A DNA stretch of 64,000 nt from Rhodotorula mucilaginosa (Eukaryota; Basidiomycota; Microbotryomycetes; Sporidiobolales; Sporidiobolaceae), in assembly GCA_034406715.1 (NCBI GenBank), contig CP137867.1, positions 992,001-1,056,000 of the forward strand, read 5' to 3'. The position numbers were made by a program, and so were the translations under genes. Positions 22,336 to 33,600 of the stretch are shown one piece after another. The notes beneath the pieces are model-generated. The model was not told where the DNA came from and ran no database searches. It was given only the letters and a program-made list of their open reading frames with translations. The stretch's first letter is position 1, and every line of letters begins with the position of its first letter.

Positions 22336-22546
22336 GGCTTCAGACTGTCCTTGTGCGACAGAGTCACGTCACGAGTGCATAGAGCGAGACAGAGGTGCAC
22401 CGCCTTGCTCGTCTCTGCAAAATTTCGCCTCTCGGCCGCCCTCTGGCTCTCGTCACGACTTCCCAGCGCAGCGCTCACAGCCAAGCGAGCCGAGTCTCAC
22501 CTAGACGCGTGCAGGACACATCCGCCCCCGCCGCCCGACTCGAACC
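22336..22546. promoter_or_regulatory. Divergent promoter, mS33 / amidophosphoribosyltransferase
   Basis: 211 bp between the two start codons must carry both promoters and leaders. The right half is rich in CCGCC-type runs. No TATA box is obvious. Confidence 0.55.
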
Positions 22547-24811
22547 ATGTGTACGTCTCTCGCTCTCACCTTGTGCGCACGCGAGCAGCCGAACCGATCA
22601 ACCATCCGGAAACCTCGCCATCCTCTCTCTCCTCGGCGCACTCGGAACAGCTCCAGACGCTACACGGATCCGCGAACCTGACCTTCCGAGATCGCACCCG
22701 CAGGCGGAATCCTCGCCATCCTCCTCGCGTCCCAGAACAATGTCGCGCCCGAGCTTGCCGAGGGTCTACAGCTCCTCCAGCACCGCGGGTTAGTCTCGTT
22801 CGCCCTCTTTCGCCAGAGCCAACCATACTGCGCCCAATCTCTGCAAAGCTGACACGCTTCGCCGCCCTCGCCCTCCCCCGCCTCGCCGACGCGACTTTTT
22901 TTTTATCCCCACCTCGAAACCCCGATGGCAGGCAGGATGCATGCGGTATCGTCACGTGCGGACCGAAAGGTCGCTTCTACCAGTGCAAGGGCAACGGCAT
23001 GGTCCGCGACTTGCTCGACGCAAAGAGCCTGAGCCAGCTCATCGGCGGAATGGGTGTCGGACACGGTACACTCTCTCTCTCTCCCGAGTCTGGTTTTACA
23101 GCGACTGACAGCGGGCAAACACAGCGCGGTATCCGACTGCGGGATCTTCTGCGCACGCCGAGGCGCAGCCGTTCTACGTCAACTCGCCGTACGGTATCGT
23201 CTTTGGCCACGTGAGTCAAACCGCAGAGACATTCCCTCGTTCCGCAGGTCATCCCCGGCTGAACCCCTGTCGCCATGTTTCACTAGAACGGCAACTTGAC
23301 CAACACCGACCACCTGCGGTATTACCTCGACCACTATGGTCACCGCCACATCAACACCTCGTCCGACTCGGAGCTCCTCCTCAACCTCCTCGCCGACGCG
23401 CTCCAAAAGACGGGCAAGTTCCGCATCGACGCCGACGACATCTTCCGCGCCGTCCGCGAATGCATGCAGAACGCCTCGGGCGCCTACGCCTGCTCGGCCA
23501 TGATTGCTGGGTACGGCATCTTTGGCTTCCGCGACCCGAACGGGATCCGGCCGATGGGGTGGGCGAGGCGCAAGAGCGAGACGGTCCCGGGCGCGTACGA
23601 CTACATGATGGCGTCCGAGAGCGTCGTCTGCGACGCGCTCGGCTTTTCCGACTGGACCGACGTCAAGCCCGGTACGATTCTCCCCTGCCTGCCTCTTGTT
23701 TTCCCCCTCGATTCTCCTTCTTTCCTGAGGATCGACCCCCGCTGACCTTTGTTTTCCTTTCGCGGATCGAATAGGCGAGGCGATCATCATCACGCGCGAA
23801 GGACTCGTATCTCGTCAAGTTGTCCCGCAGCGTACCTACGCGCCCGACATCTTCGAGTACGTGTACTTCGCGCGGCCCGACTCGGTCATCGACGGCGTCT
23901 CGGTCTACCGCGCGAGGATGGCGATGGGCGACGCACTCGCGGCCAACGCCAAGGCCAAGCTCGAGCACGAAGGGATCAAGGTCGACGTCGTCATCCCCGT
24001 GCCGGATACGTCGCGCGTCGCGGCCCTCCAACTCGCGCAGAACCTCGGCGTCCCGTACCGGGAAGGTTTCGTCAAGAACCGGTACGTCGGTCGGACGTTC
24101 ATCATGCCGGGGCAGGAACTCCGCCGCAAGAACGTCCGCCGCAAGTTGAACGCGATGGCGCTCGAGTTTGCGGGCAAGAACGTCCTCATCGTCGACGACT
24201 CGATCGTGCGCGGTACGACCTCGAAAGAGATCATCCAGATGGCGCGCGACGCCGGCGCGAAAAAAGTCATCATGGCTTCGTGCGCGCCGCCGATCCGGTG
24301 GCCGTCGGTGCACGGCATCGACATGCCGAGCCGTCGCGAGCTCGTCGCGCACGAGCGCACCGAGGAGCAGATCGCCGAGTACATCGGCGCCGACCTGATC
24401 ATCTTCCAGACGCTGCCGGACCTCGTCGCCTCGTGCGGGAGCCTCAATCCCGACCTGAAAGAGTTCGAATGCTCGGTTTTCAACGGCGACTACCTGACGC
24501 GCGACATTGACGAGGCGTACCTCGACCACCTCGAGGGGTTGAGGAACGATAATGCGAAGATCCGGGCAGGCGAAGGAGCGAAAGGATCGATGACCACGGT
24601 GAATGGGCTCGCCGCCGGAGGGGACAACAAGGGCCCGCTTCAGGTCGTGATGGAGTCACAACCGCTCGGCGACGTCTCCGGTGGCGGAGAAGTCGCAGGA
24701 GGCGGCGACATTGCGGGCGTGGTCGGTTTGACCAATGAGAATGGGAGCGAGTCGCGGAGCCACAATGCGCCGCCGTCGCTCACCGTCGGCCTCGACAACG
24801 CCGCCGAGTAG
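22547..24811 (+). CDS. ADE4: Amidophosphoribosyltransferase (purine step 1)
   Basis: Six exons (22547-22550, 22704-22788, 22932-23065, 23125-23210, 23287-23671, 23775-24811) give 576 residues. The enzyme makes 5-phosphoribosylamine from PRPP and glutamine, the first committed step of de novo purine synthesis, in the cytosol. The mature N-terminal nucleophile Cys2 is followed by [22 protein letters not shown] and GDY-type glutaminase/channel blocks are present. The PRPP loop [13 protein letters not shown] lies near residue 368. The first coding exon is only ATG+T, so the intron splits the catalytic Cys codon. A Gly/Asn-rich tail of about 65 residues extends beyond the catalytic core. The 3' part is duplicated downstream at 26201-26966. 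Confidence 0.96.
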
Positions 24812-25058
24812 GCCGTCGTCTCTATACGGCTCCCCATCTCTCCGGAAGATGTTTCTCTTTTCTTCCACTCATTCTGTGGCGCTCGACGCGGCTTCCTCTC
24901 TCTCTCTCTCTTGCCTGCAGGTTTTCATGTGTCCTCGTTCTGCCCCTCGGTTATTCTGTTCCTTCCCCCCCGTGTCCGCTGCTATTACCTATACTCTACG
25001 TCGGGCAAGTGTAGAATCGCACCCTCTTTCGCATCCCGCTGCAAGGCAACCGAATTTG
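24287..25058 (+). repeat. Source copy of partial segmental duplication
   Basis: The last part of the amidophosphoribosyltransferase gene plus about 250 bp of 3' flank. It recurs in direct orientation at 26201-26966 with roughly 95% identity. Similarity begins abruptly at CCGCCGATCCGG and ends in GCAAGGCAAYCGAA. Confidence 0.93.
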
Positions 25059-26200
25059 CGTGAATCGGCCTCGAGACTGCGGAGAGTTTCTAGGCATCCG
25101 ATCCGACAACAAGGCATTATTTTGGCGAGAATGCGTTCGAGACTGTAGGCCTGTAAGTAGCTCTCCTCGCTACGATGACTCTACTCAAAAAAGAGCATAT
25201 GCACAAAGCACGTTGACTCTCGATCAACCGGACGCGGTGATGGATGCTCTCTCTCCCGAACTCCTCCGGAACTGCTAACCACGCTGGCTGGAAAGACGTA
25301 TAGTCCTCGATGAGATCTCTCAACCGCTAATCGCGGACCGAGTCGCCTGCTTCCGAGCGCCTCTCCTCTCCTCTCCATGAAGCAGCCTCAGGCCTCATCA
25401 CCGACCCGAATCGACCGACCGGCCTCGCTTCTATTCCAGCCCGCCGGACGAAAAGGCTGCTCGAAAAACGTCAACAAGCTCCTGGCAAGACCTGCGCTGC
25501 GCGTGCGCGACCCGCTCCCCTGAGCGAGATCGAACCGAAGTGTGCTGTGCTATTCGTCAAGCCTGCAGGCCGTACTGCCTCTCTCGCACACGGCTCAATG
25601 CTGAGAGGGGACCGCCACACTTGAGACAAGACTGGCGCCAATCCTCTAGACGGCAGAAGGTCCACGCAAAGAAGGGCAGAGCCGCAGCTGTCTGCGTGCG
25701 CACTCGACGATGCGGACTTGCTCTCGTTCTGGCGATGCGTGCCGGTTCAAGCCCGCTCGATCCCCTGTCCGGCGCATTGAGAATGATTACAACGCTCTCA
25801 CGGCTGCTACATTGTCTGCTCCGCACCGGCTGCGTTGGCAGTCTTGAGTTGCGAGCTATTTCGCGGATGCCAGTAACTTCTCGGCATCACCACGTTCTCA
25901 CCCGGAAAGAGACGCAAAGTGCGGCACTTTCGGCATTACAAGAGTGAGTAAGACTCGTTAGTGTCCTACTTCGGGGAGCTTTGAGATCAGCCCCGTTCCG
26001 CGCTTGTTTCGGTGCCAATTGGTGCCAACGCGACCAGTCGCCGACGGCCGACAGCGCTGAAGCTCTTCTTCATACACAGACACCGGCTTCCTTGGTTTGA
26101 CATGCTGCATTTGACAATGCAAACTGGTTCATCCAGGTGTGACTTCCCCGAAACAGCGCACGATCTCAAGTCCTCGCGCAGCTCTTGAGCAACCGCCACA
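25059..26200. other. Spacer between the two duplicate copies
   Basis: About 1.1 kb between the source and partial copies. GC bias is lower than in the genes, and only short frames without recognisable domains occur on either strand. No transposon ends, LTR-like repeats or target-site duplications are evident at its borders. Confidence 0.45.
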
Positions 26201-26725
26201 CCGCCGATCCGGTGGCCGTCGGTGCACGGTATCGACATGCCGAGCCGTCGCGAGCTCGTCGCGCACGAGCGCACCGAGGAACAGATCGCCGAGTACATCG
26301 GCGCCGACCTGATCATCTTCCAGACGCTGCCGGACCTCGTCGCCTCGTGCGGGAGCCTGAACTCCGATTTGAAAGAGTTCGAATGCTCGGTTTTCAACGG
26401 CGACTACCTGACGCGCGACATTGACGAGGCGTACCTCGACCACCTCGAGGGCCTCAGGAACGATAATGCGAAAATCTGGGCAGGCGAAGGAGCGAAAGGA
26501 TCGATGACGACCGTGAACGGGCTCGCCGCCGGAGGGGACAACAAGGGCCCGCTGCAAGTCGTGATGGAGTCGCAACCGCTCAGCGACGTCTCGGGTGGCG
26601 GAGAAGTGGCAGGAGGGGGCGACATTGCGGGCGTGGTCGGTTTGACCAATGAGAATGGCAGCGAGACGCGGAGCCACAATGCGCCTCCGTCGCTGACCGT
26701 CGGCCTCGACAACGCCGCCGAGTAG
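26201..26725 (+). pseudogene. Truncated amidophosphoribosyltransferase C-terminal fragment
   Basis: The reading frame matches the last about 173 codons of the gene at 22547-24811, starting just after the PRPP-binding loop and running intact to the same stop. It lacks the glutaminase domain, the nucleophile Cys and the PRPP loop, so it cannot make an active enzyme. No start codon or promoter in proper context is visible in front of it. The frame is uninterrupted and amino-acid changes are few, so the copy is young or was derived from a functional divergent allele. Whether it is transcribed is unknown. Confidence 0.85.
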
Positions 26726-26966
26726 GCCGTCGTCTCTATACGGCTCCCCATCTCTCCGGAAGATGTTTCTCTTTTCTTCCACTCATTCTGTGGCGCACGA
26801 CGCGGCTTCCTCTCTCTCTCTTGCCTGCAGGTCTTCATGTGTCCTCGTTCTGCCCCTCGGTTATTCTGTTTCTCCGCCCGTGTCCGCTGCTATCTCCTAT
26901 ACTCTACGTCGGGCAAGTGTAGAATCGCACCCTCTCTCGCATCCCGCTGCAAGGCAATCGAACTTG
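26201..26966 (+). repeat. Partial duplicate of the amidophosphoribosyltransferase 3' end
   Basis: Direct repeat of 24287-25058. In the coding part most differences are synonymous (about 21 codons) and only four change a residue: Pro to Ser, Arg to Trp, Gly to Ser and Ser to Thr. Small length differences occur in the TC-rich 3' flank. Confidence 0.93.
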
Positions 26967-27973
26967 TCGACACCATCGTCGGCCAGCTCGTCCCCCCGGA
27001 CTTCCTCGACGGGAACAGTGTCGAATCTCGAATTATATGCAAGCCATTGCCGCCGAGTTATTGCACTATCTGCGGTCCCTGATGTCGAAAGATGCCTCAA
27101 CACCGCGCGAGAACAACAAAAGTCTCATCGCAGCCCCTTCCCTGCAGCCCGCTCCGTCCGCGAAAAGACGGCGGACCGAAGAGTCTCTCTGTACGACGTG
27201 CTGTCTGTACCGTGAGCGCATCGGCTGTCCGCCCGCCGTGGAACGCCCTGCCGTCTTGTCCGCGGCTCCGCTCGACCGAGACGCGACTCGATCGACCAAC
27301 AAAACTCGTCTCTGTACAATCGACTGCTCCACTGCGGATCTGCTCGGCCCGCTTGCATATACACGTGAGTCGACCCGCCTGGCTTGTCTATCCCGAAACT
27401 CGTTCGAGAGGAGGAGGTGTCGCCCAACTCCGGATGGAAGTGGGAAGGTCGGACTATCGTCCAGAGACGCACGCGCGTGCAGAGCTAGAGCAAGCAGGGC
27501 AGAGAGACATGCTCTCGATATGCTGCACTGGGCCTGCACCTCTACGCGGTACATGGTACCGCCGTCGCTGACCTTTGATTCCGACATCGCCGCAGCTCCA
27601 CCTTGCAGCGCCAAGGAGCGCACACTCCACTTCACTGCAATTTGACCCGCGCCCAGCGCAGGCGAGCATCGTACATCTCTTCCGCGCTGCTTCGATAGCA
27701 GGCGCCCTCTGGGGTCGTGACAGCAGGAGATCGGGTCCCGCTCCTAGTCGAGTGCGCCGGAAACCCCGCACACCGAGTCAATGTGCGTACTCCACCCCCT
27801 TTACCGACGAAACCCTTTCTGCGCAATGCGACGTGACAAAGCGATTCTGCGTTCTCCGCTGTGGCGCAAACTCGTCTAGGCTAGCATCGAACTGACTCAC
27901 GCGTTCACTGCAGATCTCCAGCCTCGCTCATTTTTTGCCTCCCGACCTTGCGAATACGTCAAAAAAGAGACAG
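26967..27973. other. Upstream region of the kinase gene
   Basis: About 1.0 kb between the truncated duplicate and the kinase start. It probably contains the kinase promoter and a long leader; an acceptor-like CACTGCAG at about 27912 hints at a 5' UTR intron. Open frames on both strands here lack domains and I do not call them. Confidence 0.45.
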
Positions 27974-30454
27974 ATGTCGTCTGTGCGAACGCAACCAAAG
28001 CCGGCCCTGCGCCTATCGCTCGCTCCGCAGGCCGAATCCCTCCCTTCCACTCCCGGCAGCTCGTCGCGCCGCATCGCCTCGTGGGGCTCTGCCGCCTCGT
28101 CCGAAACGTACCAGAGACTGGCCGCGTACGGAGACCAGAGCATGACGGCGCTGCCGTCCCCGCTGCCGTCTCCCCTCGAAGGCCAGGAATGGGGCTTCTT
28201 GCCGAACCAGCCGCGGAGAAATCGCTCAGACACCGCCGGCACCGGCACGAGTTGGCTCGACGGCTGGGGAGGCAGCATCGGGACAAATGGTACACAGCGA
28301 GGCGGAGTCGACGACGGGACTCGAACTCCAGGCGCGAACGAGTTTGGGGCTTTCCCGTCCACCTCGACGAGCGCCATTTCGAACGGCGTTGCAACGCCGG
28401 AAACAGGCCGCAAGGCGACTGCGCGGAGCAAGACGCTGTCTTTCTTCGGTACCGGTAGCACTTCGGACGACTCTGGTGGAGCGCTCTCGCCTCCGCCCAA
28501 TCCGCCGTCGCGGCAGAACTCGCTGCGCCAACGGCCGGAACCGTCAGCCACTCTCCCTTTGCCGCCATCCCCAGGATGGGACCACGTCGTCGATCCTATG
28601 CGGAGCTCTGTCGCTAGCAGCAGTGGCGGGAGCTGGCTGGATCGCTCTTCCGACGATAAGAGTACGTGGAACCGGGGTCGGGGCAGCAGCATCGGCAGCG
28701 TCGCCAGCACAGAAGGGTCCGTTTCCCGCTGGCCTTCACTTCGGGCGTCGAACAGTCGATACGCCTCGCCGGATCGGCAAGAGCATTCGTTCACGTCGGA
28801 TGCCGACGTGTCCGACCTTCGACCGCGATTAGCCGCACTAAACACGTCCGTTCTGCCGTCCGCCTCCGACATGTCTGCGACCGGCTCGGCATCGGCAGCA
28901 CTGCCTCGACCGCTGTCACAGCTACCTTCTGCGATCGATGTACCGTCCTCGATGCCACGTTCTCGCTTCGTCACGCTCGACACGTTGGATTCGGCTTCAC
29001 CAGTCACTCCTTCGATGAGACGAGGCTTTGTCGACTTGGACGACACCTCGGACCGCAGTTTCGACGGTATGGGAGACATCCCGCGAGAGCGCGTCGGTCC
29101 GCCCCGGCAAAGTTGCGAGCAGGAGCGTCGACCACCATCACCCGTGCACGAGCCAGAAGACGACACCGCTCCTCAATTGCAGCACGGCGACCGCCTCGGC
29201 GACTTTGTCATCGAGCGTGCGCTCGGTAAAGGGGCGTTCTCGCGCGTTGCTCTTGCTCGCAGAAGCGAGGCTTTCGAGCGGCCACGACCCAAGACCGGTC
29301 ACGCGCGAACCGCCTCTCGAGACGGCGGCAGTGACGGAGGCCTCGTCGCCTTGAAGCTGGTCAGGCGCAAAGCGTGCGAGGGCAACGAGCGAATGCGCAT
29401 CTCGGTCATGCGTGAAGTCGAGGTGCTCAAGGTACGGTATGCACGGACTTGGTTTCCCAGGGCCAAACGCTCACCTCCACCGCCGTTTCGCAGACCATTC
29501 AGCATCCTTCGCTGGTCGCCATGTTCAGCTCGTTCACCACGCCGATCTACACGGCACTCGTCCTGGAATACTGCGACGGCGGCGAGCTCTTCGATTTCCT
29601 CGCCAGCTGGCACCCGCACCTTTCGGAAAGCCTCGCGCGGAGAATCTTTGGCGAGCTGTTGTCGGCAGTCGGCTGGATGCACGAGATCTGTCTCGTGCAC
29701 CGTGACATCAAGCTCGAAAGTCAGTGTTGCGGTCCGCGCAGCAGAGCATGCACTGTGTGCGCACGAGCTGACATGTTTTGCTCGTCCAGATATCCTCCTC
29801 ACCGCGCGGCCATTCCCCTGCGCATCACCCTCGGCCGTACTCTCGACACTGCCCACGCCTTTCGTCAAATTGACCGACTTTGGACTCTCTCGCTTCGTCA
29901 ATCCGGCATCGCCTCTCCTCGCCACCCGCTGCGGCTCCGAGGAATACGCGGCGCCAGAGCTCATCATGGGCAAGATGTACGATGGTCGACAGACAGACGC
30001 CTGGGCACTCGGCGTAGTCCTGTACGCCATCGTGACGGGCGTCATGCCTTTCGTCGAGTCCGTCTCGGGCGGGTCGCGCGCACGAAAGGCCTACCTGCTC
30101 AAGATCGCCAAGGCCGACTTTCGCTGGCCTGGACAAACGTCCTTGTCGAGGACTTCGTCGCTCTCGGCGGCTTCTCCTCCGTCACACGCCCGCGGCGTGT
30201 CCGACTCTGTCTCGACAGCGCCGGGATCAACCTCGAACTCGCCTCACATGCTGCGATTGGTGTCTCCGGCCGTGGTGACTCTCGTCGAGCGTCTTCTCGT
30301 TCGCGACCCGGCCAAGCGTGCGACAGTCTCCCAGGTCTGGGATATGGAATGGATGCAAGGCGAAGGGCGACCGGAGCGTCGAAGCGGAATCCTCCGTCGG
30401 CAGCAACTCGAGCAGAGTCGACATAGGTTGGGGAGCGAGTCTTGGGAGGCCTGA
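27974..30454 (+). CDS. Serine/threonine protein kinase, CAMKL-like
   Basis: Three exons (27974-29431, 29494-29719, 29790-30454) give about 782 residues. The first 400 residues are Ser/Pro/Thr-rich and probably disordered. The kinase domain starts near residue 407 with the G-loop LGKGAFSRVALA. VALKLVRR holds the ATP-binding Lys, HRDIKLEN the catalytic loop (near 554), LTDFGLS the DFG motif (near 590) and GSEEYAAPE the activation segment; DAWALGVVLYA is subdomain IX. All catalytic residues are present. An insert of about 50 Ser-rich residues lies between subdomains X and XI (after FRWPGQ). The pattern fits the CAMK/CAMKL group (Snf1/Kin-like), but I cannot name the orthologue. Intron 2 falls inside KLEN. 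Frames upstream of the chosen ATG begin only at TTG. Confidence 0.88.
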   Translation: MSSVRTQPKPALRLSLAPQAESLPSTPGSSSRRIASWGSAASSETYQRLAAYGDQSMTALPSPLPSPLEGQEWGFLPNQPRRNRSDTAGTGTSWLDGWGGSIGTNGTQRGGVDDGTRTPGANEFGAFPSTSTSAISNGVATPETGRKATARSKTLSFFGTGSTSDDSGGALSPPPNPPSRQNSLRQRPEPSATLPLPPSPGWDHVVDPMRSSVASSSGGSWLDRSSDDKSTWNRGRGSSIGSVASTEGSVSRWPSLRASNSRYASPDRQEHSFTSDADVSDLRPRLAALNTSVLPSASDMSATGSASAALPRPLSQLPSAIDVPSSMPRSRFVTLDTLDSASPVTPSMRRGFVDLDDTSDRSFDGMGDIPRERVGPPRQSCEQERRPPSPVHEPEDDTAPQLQHGDRLGDFVIERALGKGAFSRVALARRSEAFERPRPKTGHARTASRDGGSDGGLVALKLVRRKACEGNERMRISVMREVEVLKVRYARTWFPRAKRSPPPPFRRPFSILRWSPCSARSPRRSTRHSSWNTATAASSSISSPAGTRTFRKASRGESLASCCRQSAGCTRSVSCTVTSSSKVSVAVRAAEHALCAHELTCFARPDILLTARPFPCASPSAVLSTLPTPFVKLTDFGLSRFVNPASPLLATRCGSEEYAAPELIMGKMYDGRQTDAWALGVVLYAIVTGVMPFVESVSGGSRARKAYLLKIAKADFRWPGQTSLSRTSSLSAASPPSHARGVSDSVSTAPGSTSNSPHMLRLVSPAVVTLVERLLVRDPAKRATVSQVWDMEWMQGEGRPERRSGILRRQQLEQSRHRLGSESWEA

Positions 30455-30666
30455 CGTGGTCATTGTTTCAGAGGTAATCATGCAAAGTCGGACATCTTTG
30501 TTGTAACAAGTACGAGCCAGTTTGACGACCACGCGCGAGAGCCTTCAGATTTCAAGCGAGCTTTCCTGCCAGTTTTTGAGCGTCGCGCGCTAAGCAGACC
30601 CGTTTGTGAACCTATTCGATACATACAGACTGAGGGAATTACTCCTTGACCGCCTACGTCTAAAAA

Positions 30667-33600
30667 TCACCATGCAGTAGCGCGAATGTTGTCGAGCTTC
30701 TTGGTGACTTCTGCCACGGACCGCTCGAGCTCCTGCGCGATCTGCGCCTGCTTCGTCATCGGCAATGTCCGGAAGGCCTCGCACAGGTCGCCATCCACAA
30801 CGGCCTTGACTGGCGTGTACGCGCTCCGGTAGGCGAGGTGTTCGCGACCTGCGGAAAAGGCAAGAAGTGTCAGGCGCAATCTACCATGAGAGCGGCAAGG
30901 AGACCCCCACTTACCACAGAGCGACGGTGCCTCTGATCGGAGATGCATCTCCAGCGTTGTGAAAAAGTCGACGTCTTCGGTCGAGACGAAGGGAATGAGA
31001 ACGCCGACGGTACCCAGGAGTCCGGTGTAAAGCAAGAGATCCCGCCCTCCGGCGACGAGCGAGGCTTTTTGCAGCGACGTGACAATGTCGCCGACGTGGT
31101 AGTGGCAAATGAGCTCTGTCCGATGCGGCGCGCCCATGAGGTAGGGCTTTTCGTGCAAGATGCCGGCGCCGGTGGGGTCGTCGTCGACGTCTTGGCTGAC
31201 GCCCTTCGGCAGCCGGTTCAAGAAGATGTTGCCAAACTTGTCACCCGCCGCCACCGTCTCGTAGTCGACCATCGTCGATGCCGTCGTCCACCTCGGCGCG
31301 GTGTCGTCGGCAAAGATGAGCAAGCGGTTTTCGGGCGCCTTGTACACGGCATAGTAGATCGACTCTTGGGCATCTCCGACGATGACCCGCGTGCCTTGCG
31401 AATTCAGCGTCATGATCATGGTCGAGAAACCCTGCGGCGGCAAGCATGCTGTGAGCCTGTTGCGTAAGGGTGACCGCGTCGCAAGTAAAATCGGCGCTCA
31501 CCTTGTTCTCCGCCTTTCGCAGCAGCTTCTTCTTTCCGAGGTCGTACAATCGCAGGGCCTTGCCGACTCCCGCCAGTAGCCGTCCCTGGAACGCGATGAG
31601 GGCTGTCGGAATGTCGTCGACTTCGGTCTTATGGTGCAGTTCGATCCGGCGGCCCTCGTCGAGCAGGCGGTACGTGTGCAGGTAGGCCTGCTTGCATGCC
31701 CTAGGGGCGAGCGAAGTATCCTGACCGGTGCCGACGACGAGGAAGGTTTCCTCCGGGTGAGAGTGGAAGTTGACGATGGCGACGGAAAACGCCGCCTCGT
31801 TGTCCTCGAGGTCGAGTTTGAAGATGGATTCGGCCTGGATGTAGCCACCACGGTCAGAAGACGTCTTCTTACTTCCGGGGTCAGAGTCTGGCAGAAACGC
31901 ACCGTAACGGGGTCGATGATCCGAATACAAGAGCCCCACTGACCCGCGCCCGCCCGCTGCAGACCAAACTCCTTCGGGTCGAGCGCGAGCACCTCCTCGT
32001 CGACTTCGATCTCGGCTGCCCGCATGTCTGCGACCGTCTTTTGCATTGCCGAGGGCGAGAAGGTCCGGTGGTCGGCTTCGACCGTGTACAGCAGGCGAGT
32101 CGCCGGCGAGGTGATGAGCTTTCGCGGCGTATACGAGAGGTCGATCGCAGTTTGCTGTACTTTCTGACCGAGGCGAGGGAAGGTGAAGATGCTGTCCGGG
32201 CGGCAATTCGGGGAGTCAGCAACGGCTTTCCTTGCCATAGTCTCGCACGAGAAGAACGCACCGGAGGCTGTTGCCGACGATACCGATCAAGCCCTCTGGG
32301 CACAGCTCGGCCGAGAAGCTCCAAGCGTAATCGAGCGCGTCAAAGATCAACGGCGTGAACTGAAGGATCCCGCGGTACGCATAGTTGAGCCACGGTCGCG
32401 ACGAGAGCGCGAGGATCGCCGGCTGGCCTTGCACGGGTACGCGCGCGAGCTTGACGGGGCGAGACCCGAGGAAGCGAGTCCGGGTGTCGCCGAGACTGCC
32501 GCTCAGCGGGTCGAGCACCGTCCGGAGCAGAACGCCGTTCTGCAGACCAATGTTGACAAAGAGGGTGGCATGGTACTTGTCGATACTGGCGTCGACGATC
32601 TCGGCCATGACGATCGAGGAAGGAGGGGCGGTGAGAGCCTGGAGCGAGAGCGAGTCGAGCGTGGTCTCCGGGTCGAGCGAGATGATGCGCACCGTCGAGT
32701 CGGCACACCCGACAGCCTGCAGCAAGCCTCGAGTCAGTTGAGCGGTAAGGAGATCGAGACGCACAGCGAAAGAAGGCTCACGAGGTACGGGGTTCGCTGC
32801 CTTCCTTCGGGCACTTCGGCGATGGCAAGGGCGAGGATCTCGGCACCCATGGGTCGCCGTTCCTGGTACTCGTTCAACTGACCGTCCATGTCGAGCTCAA
32901 AGTAGACAATCTCGCCCGACGAGAGCCCGATCACGACCTGCCGGCTGTTGGTCGTCGCGGCGACGATCGTGTCGCGACCGCCGACCTTCCACTCGTTGAC
33001 GCGCTTGTCGGCGAGGATGTGACGGATCCCGCGCGGGTAGATCTGCAAGAGGGCGTCTTCGCCGAGTTGCTGCACGCCGAGGGTCGGCGCGGACGAGATG
33101 AAGCCCGTGTCCGACACTTCTTCGATCGTGTCGCCGATCGCGAGGACGAGGGTCCCGTTCACGAACGACAGGACGATGTAGGCGTCGTACGTGTCTTCGC
33201 GCTTGAGTTTGGTCGTCCAGACCGCGATCGGCGCGCCGGGCAACTCGGAACTGACCGCTTCCATCACTTCGAGACCTTGCCTGAGGATGCGGACCGAACT
33301 CCGAGCGCCCCGCCCACACGCCGCATAGACCTGCGGGGTGTCTTCGCCGAGGTAGTTGGCCACCTTGGCGTCGAGGATCGGCGCGAGCGACTCGAGCTCG
33401 TCGGCGACGGCGAGGTTCTCGAGCGCGCGCGGGCGGAACAAGGCCGGCGGCAACGGGTCCGACCCGGCGCCGCAGTTGTCATAGTCGGTCGACGAGAACT
33501 CGGTCTCGTCGTCGTCGTCGCCGAGCTTCTCGAACTGGTACAGTCGTTGGTTGCCAAACTCGGACGCGACAAACAGGAACCCGGACTTGAGGATGCAGAG

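Noticed and set aside
25726-25765. tRNA T-arm-like GGTTCAAGC
   Set aside because: The flanking bases do not form the five-pair T stem, and no acceptor or anticodon arm fits.
25059-26200. Possible transposon carrying the amidophosphoribosyltransferase fragment
   Set aside because: I found no terminal repeats, target-site duplication or transposase-like frame at either border.
29690-29760. Reading the kinase as one unspliced frame from 27974 to 30454
   Set aside because: The unspliced frame breaks the alphaC and HRDIKLEN regions; two short introns restore all kinase motifs.
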